Positions 18,064-27,163 are shown, counted from the stretch's first letter. The stretch: DNA of 58,520 nucleotides from UBA7236 sp035439505 (GCA_035439505.1 DAORKJ010000016.1:1-58520), one strand, 5' to 3'. The notes: generated by a model not told the origin, from the letters alone. Numbers and translations: made by a program.

Positions 18064-19524
18064 TTATTCAACAATTAAAGTTTTGGTAACTGATGTATTA
18101 CCAGTATTAATTTTAACCATATACATACCTGAAGCCAAAGTATTTCCTAAAGAAATTGTTTGGTTAGGATTTCCATTGTCAATAGTATTTGTAGTTTGAT
18201 AAACAACTGCACCTGTTGAAGAATAAATAGCAATATTTATTGCATCAGCAGTAAGTGAAGCGGTTTGAACTTGAATAGTGAAATCACCATTGTTTGGATT
18301 TGGATAGATAGCAAATACATCATCATTTGCACCTTCCAATTTACATGATGTAGTTACCACAACAGTAGCCGATTTTGTGCAACCTGCAGGTGTTGTTTCT
18401 TTTAATTTATAACTACCAATTGAAGTAGCAACCAAATTTAATGGAGCACCAACTATTGCAACACCATCTTTATACCATTGATATGTGCTACCAACACCAA
18501 TTTTACCTTTTAATAATACTGAACCTGTAGCACAAATATCAAGACTACCTACAGGCTGAATTTTAGGTTTTGGTTTTGAAACAACTAAAGTAGTAGCTGC
18601 AGATTGTGCAAATGCAGTTCCTTGAGAAATAACTACACTATAATTACCTGCCTGATTGGCTGTATAATTTGAAGAAGTTGCACCAGGAATATTTACACCA
18701 TTTTTCTTCCATTGATATCCGGTATATCCTGTTGGTGCAGCAAAAGCCTGAGTTGTTCCTGAGCAAATTGTAACTGTCCCGGCAGGAGCAATTGTAGTAT
18801 TAATGAAATCACAAGTTCCCCAAATTACAGGGTCAAGTGTTGCGTTATCAGTAACCACTAAAGATCTATTTGTAAATCCGAAGTTAGTAACGGTACAAGG
18901 AGAACCTTCCGTTAAAGCTTCCTGACCTGTCCATGCATCATAAGCAAATTTATATTCATATGTGCCCGGAGCCAAAGTAATCGTGATAGCCCAAATGCCA
19001 TCGCCATCAACATCGCTCATAGGAGCACAACCACCGCACCATCCATTAAAATTGCCATTCACTTCCGGAGTGGTAAATGGTCCTGCAACTCCATTCATGT
19101 TAACCTGAAAAGTAATATCGTATAAAGCGCCTTCTCCACAATTATCACAACTTGCCCAACATACAGGATCCATTACAATGTCAGCTGCATCAACTACTAA
19201 AGAGCGATTGGTGAAGCCAAAATTAGTAACCGTACAAAATGTTCCCGGTACAAGGTTTTCCTGACCGGTCCAGCTGTCATAAGCAAATTTGTACTCATAA
19301 GTACCTGGTGCAAGTGCAATGGTAACTTCCCAAATTCCGTCTAAATCAGGGTCACTCATTGGCGCACAACCTCCGCACCAACCGTTAAAACTGCCATTTA
19401 CCTCAGGTGTGGTAAAAGGTTCAGCAACTTCATTCATGTTCACCTTGAAGGTGACATTGTAGGTTTGAGCCGTGGCAAACAGGCTGAAACCCAATAGCAC
19501 AAAGAAAAGCGTAAGATTTTTCAT
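18064..19524 (-). CDS. T9SS-secreted protein with two CBM48-like modules and Ig-like domains
   Basis: The 486-residue protein has a signal peptide (LLGFSLFATAQ). Two E-set/CBM48-like modules nearly identical to those of its larger neighbour follow (TTPEVNGSFNGWCGGCAPMSD, GTYEYKFAYD, GFTNRSLVV, CWASCDNC). Then come two Ig-like repeats (TICSGTTQAFAAPTGYTGYQWKKNGV; SLDICATGSVLLKG...YQWYKDG), often used as stalks, and a sorting domain (YPNPNNGDFTIQVQT, ASGMYMVKINTG). No catalytic domain is present. It starts divergently from the Nudix regulator, and operator site 2 sits between them, so the two are probably co-regulated. It most likely shares the glucan-binding role of the 1019-residue protein. 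Confidence 0.87.
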   Translation of the reverse strand: MKNLTLFFVLLGFSLFATAQTYNVTFKVNMNEVAEPFTTPEVNGSFNGWCGGCAPMSDPDLDGIWEVTIALAPGTYEYKFAYDSWTGQENLVPGTFCTVTNFGFTNRSLVVDAADIVMDPVCWASCDNCGEGALYDITFQVNMNGVAGPFTTPEVNGNFNGWCGGCAPMSDVDGDGIWAITITLAPGTYEYKFAYDAWTGQEALTEGSPCTVTNFGFTNRSLVVTDNATLDPVIWGTCDFINTTIAPAGTVTICSGTTQAFAAPTGYTGYQWKKNGVNIPGATSSNYTANQAGNYSVVISQGTAFAQSAATTLVVSKPKPKIQPVGSLDICATGSVLLKGKIGVGSTYQWYKDGVAIVGAPLNLVATSIGSYKLKETTPAGCTKSATVVVTTSCKLEGANDDVFAIYPNPNNGDFTIQVQTASLTADAINIAIYSSTGAVVYQTTNTIDNGNPNQTISLGNTLASGMYMVKINTGNTSVTKTLIVE

Positions 19525-19558
19525 AGAAAAACATTTAGGTTAAAGTGAAATAATGGGA

Positions 19559-19566
19559 TAAATGTA
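19559..19566 (-). promoter_or_regulatory. -7 box of the 486-residue tandem-module gene
   Basis: The minus strand reads TACATTTA, one base from TAnnTTTG. It is 20 nt from a TTG (19587-19589) inside operator site 2 and 35 nt upstream of the start codon. Confidence 0.55.
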
Positions 19567-19570
19567 ATTA

Positions 19571-19593
19571 CTTTTTGTAATTTTTACAATAAG
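19571..19593. promoter_or_regulatory. Palindromic operator (site 2) in the divergent promoter
   Basis: The arms CTTTTTGTAA and TTACAATAAG have one mismatch and a 3-nt spacer (TTT). It lies between the -33 and -7 elements of the minus-strand tandem-module gene and ends 21 nt upstream of the regulator's -7 box. One bound dimer could control both directions and give autoregulation. Confidence 0.72.
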
Positions 19594-19614
19594 TATTATT
19601 TTTATAATCTTGTT

Positions 19615-19622
19615 TACATTTG
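19615..19622 (+). promoter_or_regulatory. -7 box of the Nudix regulator gene
   Basis: TACATTTG is an exact TAnnTTTG, 16 nt before the regulator start at 19639. The expected -33 position falls at the edge of operator site 2, with no clear TTG there. Confidence 0.55.
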
Positions 19623-19638
19623 CCGGATAGAGATTTGT

Positions 19639-20364
19639 ATGGCTAAAACAAACAAAACCCTCAGAAGGCGAAATGAATACCAAATTTATGATGTGCCTAT
19701 TGATTCTTTTTTCGAATTGGCATTCAGCATAGACTGTGTGGTATTCGGCTATGGAAAGAAGGACTTACAGGTATTACTAATTCAGCGCGGAGCCGAGCCC
19801 TACAAGGGTTTGTGGGCTTTACCGGGCGACTTGGTTTACCCTGATGAAGACCTCGATACCTCCGCCGGAAGAGTCTTAAAAGCGCTTACCAGTCTGCCTG
19901 ATTTGAACTTTGAACAGGTGCATACGTTTGGTGCGGTAGACAGGCATCCGTTGGGTAGGGTGGTTACTGTGGCCTATTATGCTATAGTAAATATGAAGGG
20001 TTTTAACCCAAAAGCAGCTTTTTGGGCAGACAAAGCGAAGTGGCATAGTGTAAAAAATTTGCCAAAGTTAGCTTTCGACCACAGGGATATTATTGATTAT
20101 TCCTACAAAAAGCTAAAAGAAAGTACCATGACTAAACCATTGTGGAATGGTGTGATTGAAGAAAAATTCACGCTCACTCAACTACAATCGTTTTTTGAAA
20201 CGGTGCTCGACAAAAAATTTGATAAAGGTAATTTCAGAAAAAAAATTGACCTTTTCCAATATGTAAAAGAAACCGAAGAATTTGAAAAAGATGTGCCTTA
20301 TCGCCCATCACGATTATTCAAATTCGACAAAAAACTCTATCAAAAAAATGAAGAATCCAGTTAG
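19639..20364 (+). CDS. NrtR/AraR-like Nudix-domain transcriptional regulator
   Basis: The 241-residue protein has an N-terminal Nudix fold (about residues 28-150: FELAFSIDCVVFGYGKKDLQVLLIQR, GLWALPGDLVYPDEDL) and a C-terminal winged-helix-like part (about 160-230: FTLTQLQSFFETVLDKKFDKGNFRKKI). This layout is known from NrtR-type regulators and from sugar-responsive Nudix regulators of Bacteroidota such as AraR. The Nudix box is degenerate: the GX5E glutamate is aspartate, and the REUXEE core reads RVLKAL, so hydrolysis is unlikely and ligand sensing is more likely. The gene overlaps the next one, a glycoside hydrolase, by 17 bp. A palindrome in its own upstream region recurs at nearby carbohydrate genes. 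The effector is unknown. Confidence 0.82.
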   Translation: MAKTNKTLRRRNEYQIYDVPIDSFFELAFSIDCVVFGYGKKDLQVLLIQRGAEPYKGLWALPGDLVYPDEDLDTSAGRVLKALTSLPDLNFEQVHTFGAVDRHPLGRVVTVAYYAIVNMKGFNPKAAFWADKAKWHSVKNLPKLAFDHRDIIDYSYKKLKESTMTKPLWNGVIEEKFTLTQLQSFFETVLDKKFDKGNFRKKIDLFQYVKETEEFEKDVPYRPSRLFKFDKKLYQKNEESS

Positions 20365-21697
20365 CAACTTTTGCAAATTTGTAACATCAGCCCTATTGTT
20401 TGTGGCATTTACACAACCTGTTTTTTCACAAGCAATACCGGTCACGATACAACAAGATGCAGATGGCAACTGGACATTATATCGCAACAACGAACCTTAT
20501 TATGTTAAAGGTGTTGGCGGCAGCGTTGAACTCGACAAGGCTGTTAGCATTGGTGCAAATTCTATAAGAACATGGGGAATTGACAATGCAGGAGAAATTC
20601 TTGACGCTGCGCAAGAAAAAGGTTTAACTGTATTATTAGGATTATGGTTACAACATGAACGCCATGGTTTTGATTATGATAATGCAGAAAAAGTAAAACA
20701 GCAATTAGCACATTTTACTGAAGTAGTAGAAAAATATAAAAATCACCCTGCATTACTCGCTTGGGGTGTAGGTAACGAAGTTGATTTATTTTATACCAAT
20801 ACCAATGTTTGGTACGCAGTAAATGATATTGCAAAAATGATTCATGAAAAAGATCCGAATCATCCAACTATGACAGTTACTGCAGGATTAGATACAACTG
20901 AAACCAGATTACTTTTGGAACGTTGTCCTGACATTGATATTTATGGCATTAATACTTATGGCGATTTAGGTAATGTAGCTAAACAATTACGCACTACTAA
21001 ATGGAATAAACCATACATGATTACCGAATGGGGACCAAACGGTCACTGGGAAGTGCAAAAAACAATTTGGCAGGTTCCTGTAGAACAAAGCAGCAGTGAA
21101 AAAGCAATTTCTTATAAAGAACGTTATGCTAAATATATTGCCGGCGATAGAAAAATGTGTATGGGTTCATACGTTTTTTTATGGGGACAAAAACAAGAAA
21201 CAACTGCAACATGGTACGGCTTGTTTGATGAAAAAGGATTATCTAGTCAGGCAGTTGATGAACTGGAAAGAATATGGACCGGAAAAGAACCAATTAATAC
21301 TGCTCCGGTTTTAACTGATGTAAAATTAAATGGCCAACAAAAAGGTGATTCCGTTTTAATACAACCTTATAGCACCTGTTCTGCAATTGCAACTGCAACT
21401 GATGCAAATGGCGATAAATTAAAATATGTTTGGGAAGTAGTTTACGAAAGTACCGATATTAAAGCCGGTGGTGATGTAGAAGCAAAACCTGCTGCATTAA
21501 AAGGTTTAGGAATTAAAACAAAAGGTAATACTGTTACATTTACTGCTCCCGAAAAAGAAGGTCCTTATCGCCTCTATTTATTTATCTACGATGGCGAAGG
21601 ACATTATGCTTACCAAAATATTCCGTTTTATGTTTTACCGGGTGATGCTGCTACAGATAAAGGGCCGGCGTTGATGTGGAAGAAGCAGAGTCTTTAA
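20348..21697 (+). CDS. Clan GH-A glycoside hydrolase (GH2/GH5-like TIM barrel)
   Basis: The 449-residue secreted enzyme has a signal peptide (LLFVAFTQPVFSQ) and a TIM barrel with the clan GH-A acid/base in GNEVD (Glu144) and nucleophile in ITEWGPNG (Glu227). The sequence YYVKGVGGSVELDKAVSIGANSIRTWG resembles the GH2-type catalytic core and related glucanase/mannanase families. A C-terminal Ig/PKD-like domain (about residues 330-435) follows. The start at 20348 is chosen because the signal peptide begins there; an in-frame upstream start at 20282 would bury it. The start codon lies inside the regulator gene, implying translational coupling. Given the operator network, a beta-glucan substrate is plausible, but the linkage cannot be read from the sequence. 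Confidence 0.82.
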   Translation: MKNPVSNFCKFVTSALLFVAFTQPVFSQAIPVTIQQDADGNWTLYRNNEPYYVKGVGGSVELDKAVSIGANSIRTWGIDNAGEILDAAQEKGLTVLLGLWLQHERHGFDYDNAEKVKQQLAHFTEVVEKYKNHPALLAWGVGNEVDLFYTNTNVWYAVNDIAKMIHEKDPNHPTMTVTAGLDTTETRLLLERCPDIDIYGINTYGDLGNVAKQLRTTKWNKPYMITEWGPNGHWEVQKTIWQVPVEQSSSEKAISYKERYAKYIAGDRKMCMGSYVFLWGQKQETTATWYGLFDEKGLSSQAVDELERIWTGKEPINTAPVLTDVKLNGQQKGDSVLIQPYSTCSAIATATDANGDKLKYVWEVVYESTDIKAGGDVEAKPAALKGLGIKTKGNTVTFTAPEKEGPYRLYLFIYDGEGHYAYQNIPFYVLPGDAATDKGPALMWKKQSL

Positions 21698-22295
21698 TGT
21701 GCTGATTTGTTAATGTGCTGATGTGCTGATTAATGTGAGAATGTACCAATGTACCGATGTACCAATTNNNNNNNNNNNNNNNNNNNNNNNNNNNNNNNNN
21801 NNNNNNNNNNNNNNNNNNNNNNNNNNNNNNNNNNNNNNNNNNNNNNNNNNNNNNNNNNNNNNNNNNNATGTGCTGATGTGCTGATTAATGTGAGAATGTA
21901 CCAATGTACCGATGTACCAATTCGAACCGTCCGCTGAGGCGGAAACAGCCAATGATGTGGTGATGTGCTGATTTGTTAATGTGCTGATTAACAGCCGAAT
22001 AATGTGCGAATGTACCAATGTACCGATGCGCGAAGCGTCCGCGTTAGTGGATACCAATTCGAACCGTCCGCTGAGGCGGAAACAGCCAATGATGTGCTAA
22101 TGTGGTGATGTGCTGATGTGCTGATTAACAGCCGAATAATGTACCAATGTGTTGATGTACCAATGCGCTATGCGTCCGCCGCGGCGGATGCTGATTAAAC
22201 AGCCGGTTATCGTCTCCGATTTTTTCCTTTTTCTCCGCGTGAACCTGGTTTTACAACTTAGCGCGCTTGCATAAAATAGAGGACGTTGAAAACAA
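21698..22295. repeat. Word-like short repeats with GC-rich palindromes
   Basis: This non-coding stretch is built from variations of ATGTGCTG and ATGTACCA/ATGTACCGATG units. They are interrupted by palindromic cores such as TCCGCTGAGGCGGA and TCCGCCGCGGCGGA. A 45-bp segment at 21915-21959 recurs exactly at 22052-22096. The reading frames seen across it are by-products of the repetition. The last about 90 bp before the convergent gene are ordinary sequence. Confidence 0.75.
21768..21867. other. Assembly gap (100 N), probably artefactual
   Basis: The 55 bases before the gap (21713-21767) are identical to the 55 after it (21868-21922). This fits two contigs that overlap by one 55-mer and were joined with Ns rather than merged. 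Because the region is repetitive, extra repeat copies could also be missing. Confidence 0.85.
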
Positions 22296-24101
22296 TTAAT
22301 TTCCCCATTCCAGATTTAATTCTTTATATACCTTTTCAAATACTTGAACATCAATTTTCTTATCACGATAATAGTCTACATAAAAATGTAACAGACTGGT
22401 CCAAGTATAATTGTTTCCCACATTGTCGTTTAAATGCGCTTCATGTATTGCTATTGCTTTATCATATTCGTTATTATACAAATACATATTTGCAAGGTTT
22501 AATAATAATTCAAGGTCCTCAGGAAAGAGTTCTACGGCTCGTTGTAAATACACCGCAGATTCAGCATATCGCTTATTTTCGAATAAATACAAACTAATTT
22601 CATGAAACACCATACTCTCCGATTTTAGCGTTTCGGGTTTAGTGATTTTTATTGCATTTGGATATTCTTTACCATCCACATTTCTTTTGTAACCGGTGAT
22701 ATGCCCTGTTGAGTCTGTTATAAAGGTCTTGACTGCCTGGAATTCTTCATTAAAAAATGTATTGGGTGAACTAAAATACATTTTCGCATATATACCACTT
22801 GTATAGAAATGATATTCATTATTCCTTTTACCTACAGCTGCCCAGCTCTGATCGAATAGGTAAATTCCTTCTGCCGGTTTTATTACATCATCTGAGACAG
22901 CGATACTGGTTTTCTTTTTAGGTTCTCTATAGAAATTTTTCCAGTTGTAGGCTTTTGCAATGCTGTTTATAATTTCTGCTATTAATCTATGCTCCTCTGA
23001 ATTTATAAAAACAACACAGCCATAACCATCTTCCAGACTGCCATAAAAATCACCACTAAATCCATCGTTACCTGCACCGTGTTCAAAATATTTAGCACCA
23101 TCAAGGTCTACGATAAATGAACCCATAGACGTTGGCCCATTGTTATACGGCGTTAAATGTTTTTTAACCATTTCATCATTCAATACTTTTGATTTTTTTT
23201 TGCCCTGATAAGCCAATTGCATATCAATAATGTAATTACAAAGATCTGTAGGGGTCATCCACAGTCCGGCAGCAGCTAATTCAGGATAAACATGATATTT
23301 ATTGGAAATTGGTGTGCCATCAGACAAATACCCTGTTGCACAAAATGGTTGATTTTTTTTAGATGGTGGCTGACTAAATGAGCTATTCACCATTCCAATG
23401 GGTTTTAAAATGTTTTCATACATCCAGGTATCATAAGCCTGTTTGGTAACATCCGTAAGGATTAATTGCGAAATGGTAGTTCCCCCTCCTGAATATTGAA
23501 ACATAACTCCCGGCTCGAACATACTGCGAACAGGATCCGTAACAGCAGGTTTTTTGCCATCTAAAACATCAATAACGGTCGGAAATGGGTCATTGATATC
23601 ATGCCCGGGAAATCCATGCACAGATAATCCTGCGTTATGACTTAAAATATCAGCCAATGTAATTTTTTTACCATTCGAAAGTGAATCGTATGGAAATTTC
23701 CAGGAAGTCAGGTATGTGTTGATGTCTGTATAAAGGTCCACTTGCTGATCCTGTGCTAATTTTAAAATACCCACTGCATTTAAAGATTTGCTGATAGAGC
23801 CAGGTTCAAATAACGTTTCTGTGGTGACAGGTCTTTTATCCTCTTCATCGGCCCAACCATATCCTTTAGCCCAAACCACTTTATAATTTTCTATAACGGC
23901 AATACTCACTCCCTTAACATTATATTTTTGCATGCGTTCTATAATCGTGCTCGGCGCCTCGTCATTTAAGATGAGATTGCCTGTAATATTATTCTCAACT
24001 TCTTTGATTTTTTCTTGTGTTTGTTGTGAGTAATTAGTCTGACCATTGCAGGCAGTCATTAGCACCAGAAATATATACAATGTTGCTATTAAGTATTTCA
24101 T
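22296..24101 (-). CDS. Beta-lactamase-fold serine hydrolase lipoprotein with TPR tail
   Basis: The 601-residue protein starts with a lipoprotein signal peptide (LVLMTAC, cysteine at residue 18). The class C beta-lactamase/penicillin-binding-protein-like domain shows SxxK as PGSISKSLNAVG (Ser102, Lys105), a tyrosine motif FQYSGGG, and a HGAGNDGFSG segment where KTG-type motifs lie. A middle beta region follows, and a TPR-like helical tail (AVYLQRAVELFPEDLELLLNLANMYLYNNEYDKAIAIHEAHL) ends it. A start 28 residues upstream (24185) is possible but would spoil the signal peptide and overlap the neighbour. Family members are peptidases or esterases acting on peptidoglycan, D-amino-acid peptides or small esters; the substrate is not predictable. 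Confidence 0.85.
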   Translation of the reverse strand: MKYLIATLYIFLVLMTACNGQTNYSQQTQEKIKEVENNITGNLILNDEAPSTIIERMQKYNVKGVSIAVIENYKVVWAKGYGWADEEDKRPVTTETLFEPGSISKSLNAVGILKLAQDQQVDLYTDINTYLTSWKFPYDSLSNGKKITLADILSHNAGLSVHGFPGHDINDPFPTVIDVLDGKKPAVTDPVRSMFEPGVMFQYSGGGTTISQLILTDVTKQAYDTWMYENILKPIGMVNSSFSQPPSKKNQPFCATGYLSDGTPISNKYHVYPELAAAGLWMTPTDLCNYIIDMQLAYQGKKKSKVLNDEMVKKHLTPYNNGPTSMGSFIVDLDGAKYFEHGAGNDGFSGDFYGSLEDGYGCVVFINSEEHRLIAEIINSIAKAYNWKNFYREPKKKTSIAVSDDVIKPAEGIYLFDQSWAAVGKRNNEYHFYTSGIYAKMYFSSPNTFFNEEFQAVKTFITDSTGHITGYKRNVDGKEYPNAIKITKPETLKSESMVFHEISLYLFENKRYAESAVYLQRAVELFPEDLELLLNLANMYLYNNEYDKAIAIHEAHLNDNVGNNYTWTSLLHFYVDYYRDKKIDVQVFEKVYKELNLEWGN

Positions 24102-24135
24102 TAGTTGAGTATTTATATTTTTACTGTTGTCAAGG

Positions 24136-24770
24136 TTAGTTATTGTATGTATTATCACCATTATAAAGTTGCACTGCCGTGTCACTTGGTGTAAGGTTTA
24201 CAAATAAATCATAGATTGCCGAACTAATAAATATAATCAAAAAGATTCTTAGAAAATCGTGTATATCATTTGAAAAAGCGAAACTGCTAACTATTGCTGC
24301 TATTACAATAGAAGCTAATGGCCCAGTAAAAGTATAAATGATTTGTTTGTTGATAGAAATTTGTTTAGATGAAGGTACAAAAAGTCCACGTTCCCACAAA
24401 AATGGATTATACTTAAACCAAACTTCTAATAGACCAATTCCAAAATGCAAGCTCTTTTTCGGGTCCCCATGTGAACCAATATAAAGTGAAACTTTTTGTC
24501 TTGTCATTAAAAGTGCCGGAATTGCATGCCCAAGCTCATGGAAAATCACAGTAAATTGTCTTGTAATAAGTACAAGCACGGCGAAAAACAAAAGTACAAA
24601 AAGGAAATACAGNNNNNNNNNNNNNNNNNNNNNNNNNNNNNNNNNNNNNNNNNNNNNNNNNNNNNNNNNNNNNNNNNNNNNNNNNNNNNNNNNNNNNNNN
24701 NNNNNNNNNNNNGTCTTGTAATAAGTACAAGCACGGCGAAAAACAAAAGTACAAAAAGGAAATACAGCAT
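24136..24770 (-). CDS. Small M50-like zinc metalloprotease/membrane protein (split by false gap)
   Basis: Removing the 100 N and one copy of the 55-bp duplication gives a single 159-residue protein starting MLYFLFVLLFFAVLVLITR and continuing QFTVIFHELGHAIPALLMT. HELGH is the HExxH zinc motif placed in a first hydrophobic segment, as in M50 intramembrane proteases. Further hydrophobic segments occur near FTGPLASIVIAAIVSSFAF and FLRIFLIIFISSAIYDLFVNLTPSD. The NLTPSD segment resembles the third zinc-ligand region (NxxPxxxxDG) but lacks the clear DG. It is short for the family, so it may be a minimal or inactive member. It ends 34 nt upstream of the serine hydrolase on the same strand. Confidence 0.7.
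24613..24712. other. Assembly gap (100 N), artefactual
   Basis: Positions 24558-24612 and 24713-24767 are identical over 55 bases. Collapsing the gap plus one copy restores a continuous reading frame, which supports the gap being false. Confidence 0.92.
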
Positions 24771-25006
24771 TAGTTGCCCAGTTTATGTTTATGTGGTTTC
24801 AGTATTGCATTTTCCATATTGTTACTTTTAGATATGATTGCAGTTAAGAAATTGGTAAAGGCTATGTGGTTATTTGTTGCGGTTTGCATATTTCTTGCAT
24901 CAAAAAATTTCAACAATATTGTTGATTTAATAACCAAAAATTGTATGAACCACTCAACATTAAAACATACAACTTCATTGTTATGGGAAATAACAAGTTA
25001 ACCCCA

Positions 25007-25956
25007 TTAATTGGTTATTACCTGGCTAGCAATCGCAAGAACATGTTCTTCATCGGTTCCACAGCATCCACCAAATACGTTTAGCTGTGGCAACATTTTT
25101 TTAAGTTCTTTATGTTCACTACCCAGCTCAAGTGGATTACCTCTATCCAATTCTGTTGCTGCATCCAATTCAGCATGACTTTTACAAGAAGCATTTGCTC
25201 TTAGTCCTTTTATTCTGTTAATCCAAACTTCATGTTGTCCTGTTTGCAATTCATGCAAAAAGTGTGTTGGGTGCGCGCAATTAATCATATAATAAATTGG
25301 AGTCTTTGATGCACTTTTATCAACCAACTCAATTGCTTCTTTCAAACTCATACCGGTTGGAAGTTTACCATTAGTTTCTAAAGTAAATGAAATTACAACC
25401 GGAAGATTAACTTCAGCTGCTGCACAGGCAATTCCAATTGCTTCTTCAACATAATTCATAGTTATAGCCGAAACCATGTCAACCGAAGTTTGGCTGAACA
25501 CAGCAATTTGCGCCGAATGATATTGTTGTGCTTCTATTGCAGTCATTGTATTTTCAGGAATATAACCATCTCCACGAGGCCCGACACATCCGCTTAAAAT
25601 AATATTGGGAACATCGTTTTGAAATTCATGTTTGAGGTCAACAAGTAGCTGAACTGCTTTTTCATTCACATCTGTAATTGATGAAGCTGAATAGCCAATT
25701 TTTCTTATCCAATCAGGATTTGCCCGCCATGTTGGACTTTCTAAAATGAACCCTGATTTAAATTTTTCGCAATACTCAAATACCGTCTATAGTAATTCTT
25801 TATTGCAAGAATCCCATTTTCATCCTTTAATAAATCAAAAGCTGCAAAACATGGAAGTTCATAACCTTCGAGAAAAACCAAGGTGGTTTCCAGGCCGCCA
25901 TCAGTTAAAAATAAATCGGAGGTAGTATTTGGTAAAATTGCTTTACTTATTGCCAT
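25007..25956 (-). pseudogene. Homocysteine S-methyltransferase family gene with a 1-nt frameshift
   Basis: Two fragments in different frames form one complete family member. The N-terminal part (25956-25741) has LTDGGLETTLVFLEG and CFAAFDLLKD. The C-terminal part (to 25007) has SGCVGPRGDGY, INCAHP and GGCCGTDEEH, which supply the zinc-binding cysteines. Between them the lost reading SGFILESPTWRANPDW is intact in the second frame. One extra base in the five-A run (minus strand; T run at 25763-25767) restores it. The family transfers methyl groups to homocysteine or related thiols. The shift is in a homopolymer, so sequencing error or recent inactivation are both possible; the rest of the coding sequence looks undamaged. 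Confidence 0.85.
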
Positions 25957-26116
25957 AATGATAATTTTAGTAGTGCCTGTTTGTTTGGACTTGTGACCTA
26001 TTGAAGCCGAAACTTAAAGCTAATTTACAAAAGTCGAATAGAAGTCCCAACCTAAATTATGGAAAGCCCTTGAAAAGAGATACCTTTCAGGAATATCACA
26101 CAAATAAATATCCGCA

Positions 26117-26563
26117 TTAGCGATTCCTGATTTTTGTCCAGTCATCATACGTCATTTCAAACTTAATTTCTTTAGGACCATGCGTCCCGACTTCTGTCCA
26201 ACCGGCTATTCTGTAAAATTTTTCAGCTCTGGTGTTGAACCCGGTTCCAAGCCAAACTGTAGTTTTTGTCTGTGAAAAATACCAATCCAACATGGTATTA
26301 TGTAGTAACTGCCCGATGCCTTTTCCTTCAAATTCAGGGTCCAAAAATAAAGCCCAAATATTATTTTCCTTCAAGTCCGCAATTGCAAACCCCACAATTT
26401 GTTTATCAATTTCACAAACCCAGCCTTTACCTCTTATCGTAATAAATTCTTCACAATCTTGGTCTGTCACTAACCCAGGATTTGACAATACATTTTCCTT
26501 TACCGCATTCCTTACAATTTGAATTTGTTTTATGTCTGGTATTTTAGCTTCTCTAATAATCAT
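26117..26563 (-). CDS. GNAT family N-acetyltransferase
   Basis: The 148-residue protein has the GNAT fold. The beta4-alpha3 acetyl-CoA loop reads LFLDPEFEGKGIGQLLHNTML, with the RxxGxG-type signature as EGKGIG, preceded by VGFAIADLKENNIWA. The later NTRAEKFYRIAGWTEVG block is typical of motif B. It acetylates an unknown amine. It lies 31 nt downstream of the DUF3830 gene on the same strand, probably in one transcript. Confidence 0.85.
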   Translation of the reverse strand: MIIREAKIPDIKQIQIVRNAVKENVLSNPGLVTDQDCEEFITIRGKGWVCEIDKQIVGFAIADLKENNIWALFLDPEFEGKGIGQLLHNTMLDWYFSQTKTTVWLGTGFNTRAEKFYRIAGWTEVGTHGPKEIKFEMTYDDWTKIRNR

Positions 26564-26594
26564 AAATTATCTTCTGTAGTTTTATTGTTCGTTG

Positions 26595-27017
26595 TTAAAT
26601 AATATCAATAGCAGCAATTGTCAAATCCTGTGAGCCGTTTTTCCAAATATTATTTCCGAGGTCAATCAATTTTTGTCGGTCGCTTTCAATTATCCTTGCG
26701 AAAATATTACACGCGTCAAGTCCTTTACCTTCTCCGTAGTAAATTCCAAAACAGTTGGCTGTTTTTGTCCGGGAAGGTTTTGTTGGTCCAAAAACAACTT
26801 CACCAGGTTCGGTAAAAACAGATGCATTCTCCTGAATAATATCCAGTTGGGGAACATTGTCTATCCAAATCTCTTGTCCGGATACCCTTGCGTGATGAAA
26901 AGTCCGTGTAAATGGTAATATATCGACAAAAGCTTTTGACGTGACAGGTGCCTCGTCAAGATAAAATTGAAATTTTATTTCTTGGTTGTCCGGCGTTGTT
27001 ATTTTAAAACCGTTCAT
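26595..27017 (-). CDS. DUF3830 (cyclophilin-like) protein
   Basis: This 140-residue cytoplasmic protein matches the cyclophilin-like DUF3830 pattern: EAPVTSKAFVDILPFTRTFHHARVSGQEIWID near the start, then PGEVVFGPTKPSRTKTANCFGIYYGEGKGLDA. The fold is shared with peptidyl-prolyl isomerases, but the family has no established activity. It probably forms a short transcript with the acetyltransferase downstream. Confidence 0.7.
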   Translation of the reverse strand: MNGFKITTPDNQEIKFQFYLDEAPVTSKAFVDILPFTRTFHHARVSGQEIWIDNVPQLDIIQENASVFTEPGEVVFGPTKPSRTKTANCFGIYYGEGKGLDACNIFARIIESDRQKLIDLGNNIWKNGSQDLTIAAIDII

Positions 27018-27163
27018 ACTATTATTTGAATGATTTATTGTTTAGAATTAAAAATGAGCAAGTATATTTCGAAATTTACAATGTGTAATTTATTTAAATC
27101 AATGTACAATCGTAGTTACTAACTTTATATATCTGAAAAACCATCTTCGGAATATGGAATTCG

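Noticed and set aside
21710..22057. Open frame running through the word-like repeats and the gap
   Set aside because: It is low-complexity, spans Ns and shows no family signal; it is a by-product of the repeat.
22296..24185. Upstream start for the serine hydrolase at 24185
   Set aside because: It would place 28 polar residues before a clear lipoprotein signal peptide and overlap the neighbouring gene.
24774..25001. Plus-strand 75-codon frame in the gap beside the M50-like gene
   Set aside because: No conserved motif and no plausible start context; it fits random AT-rich reading.
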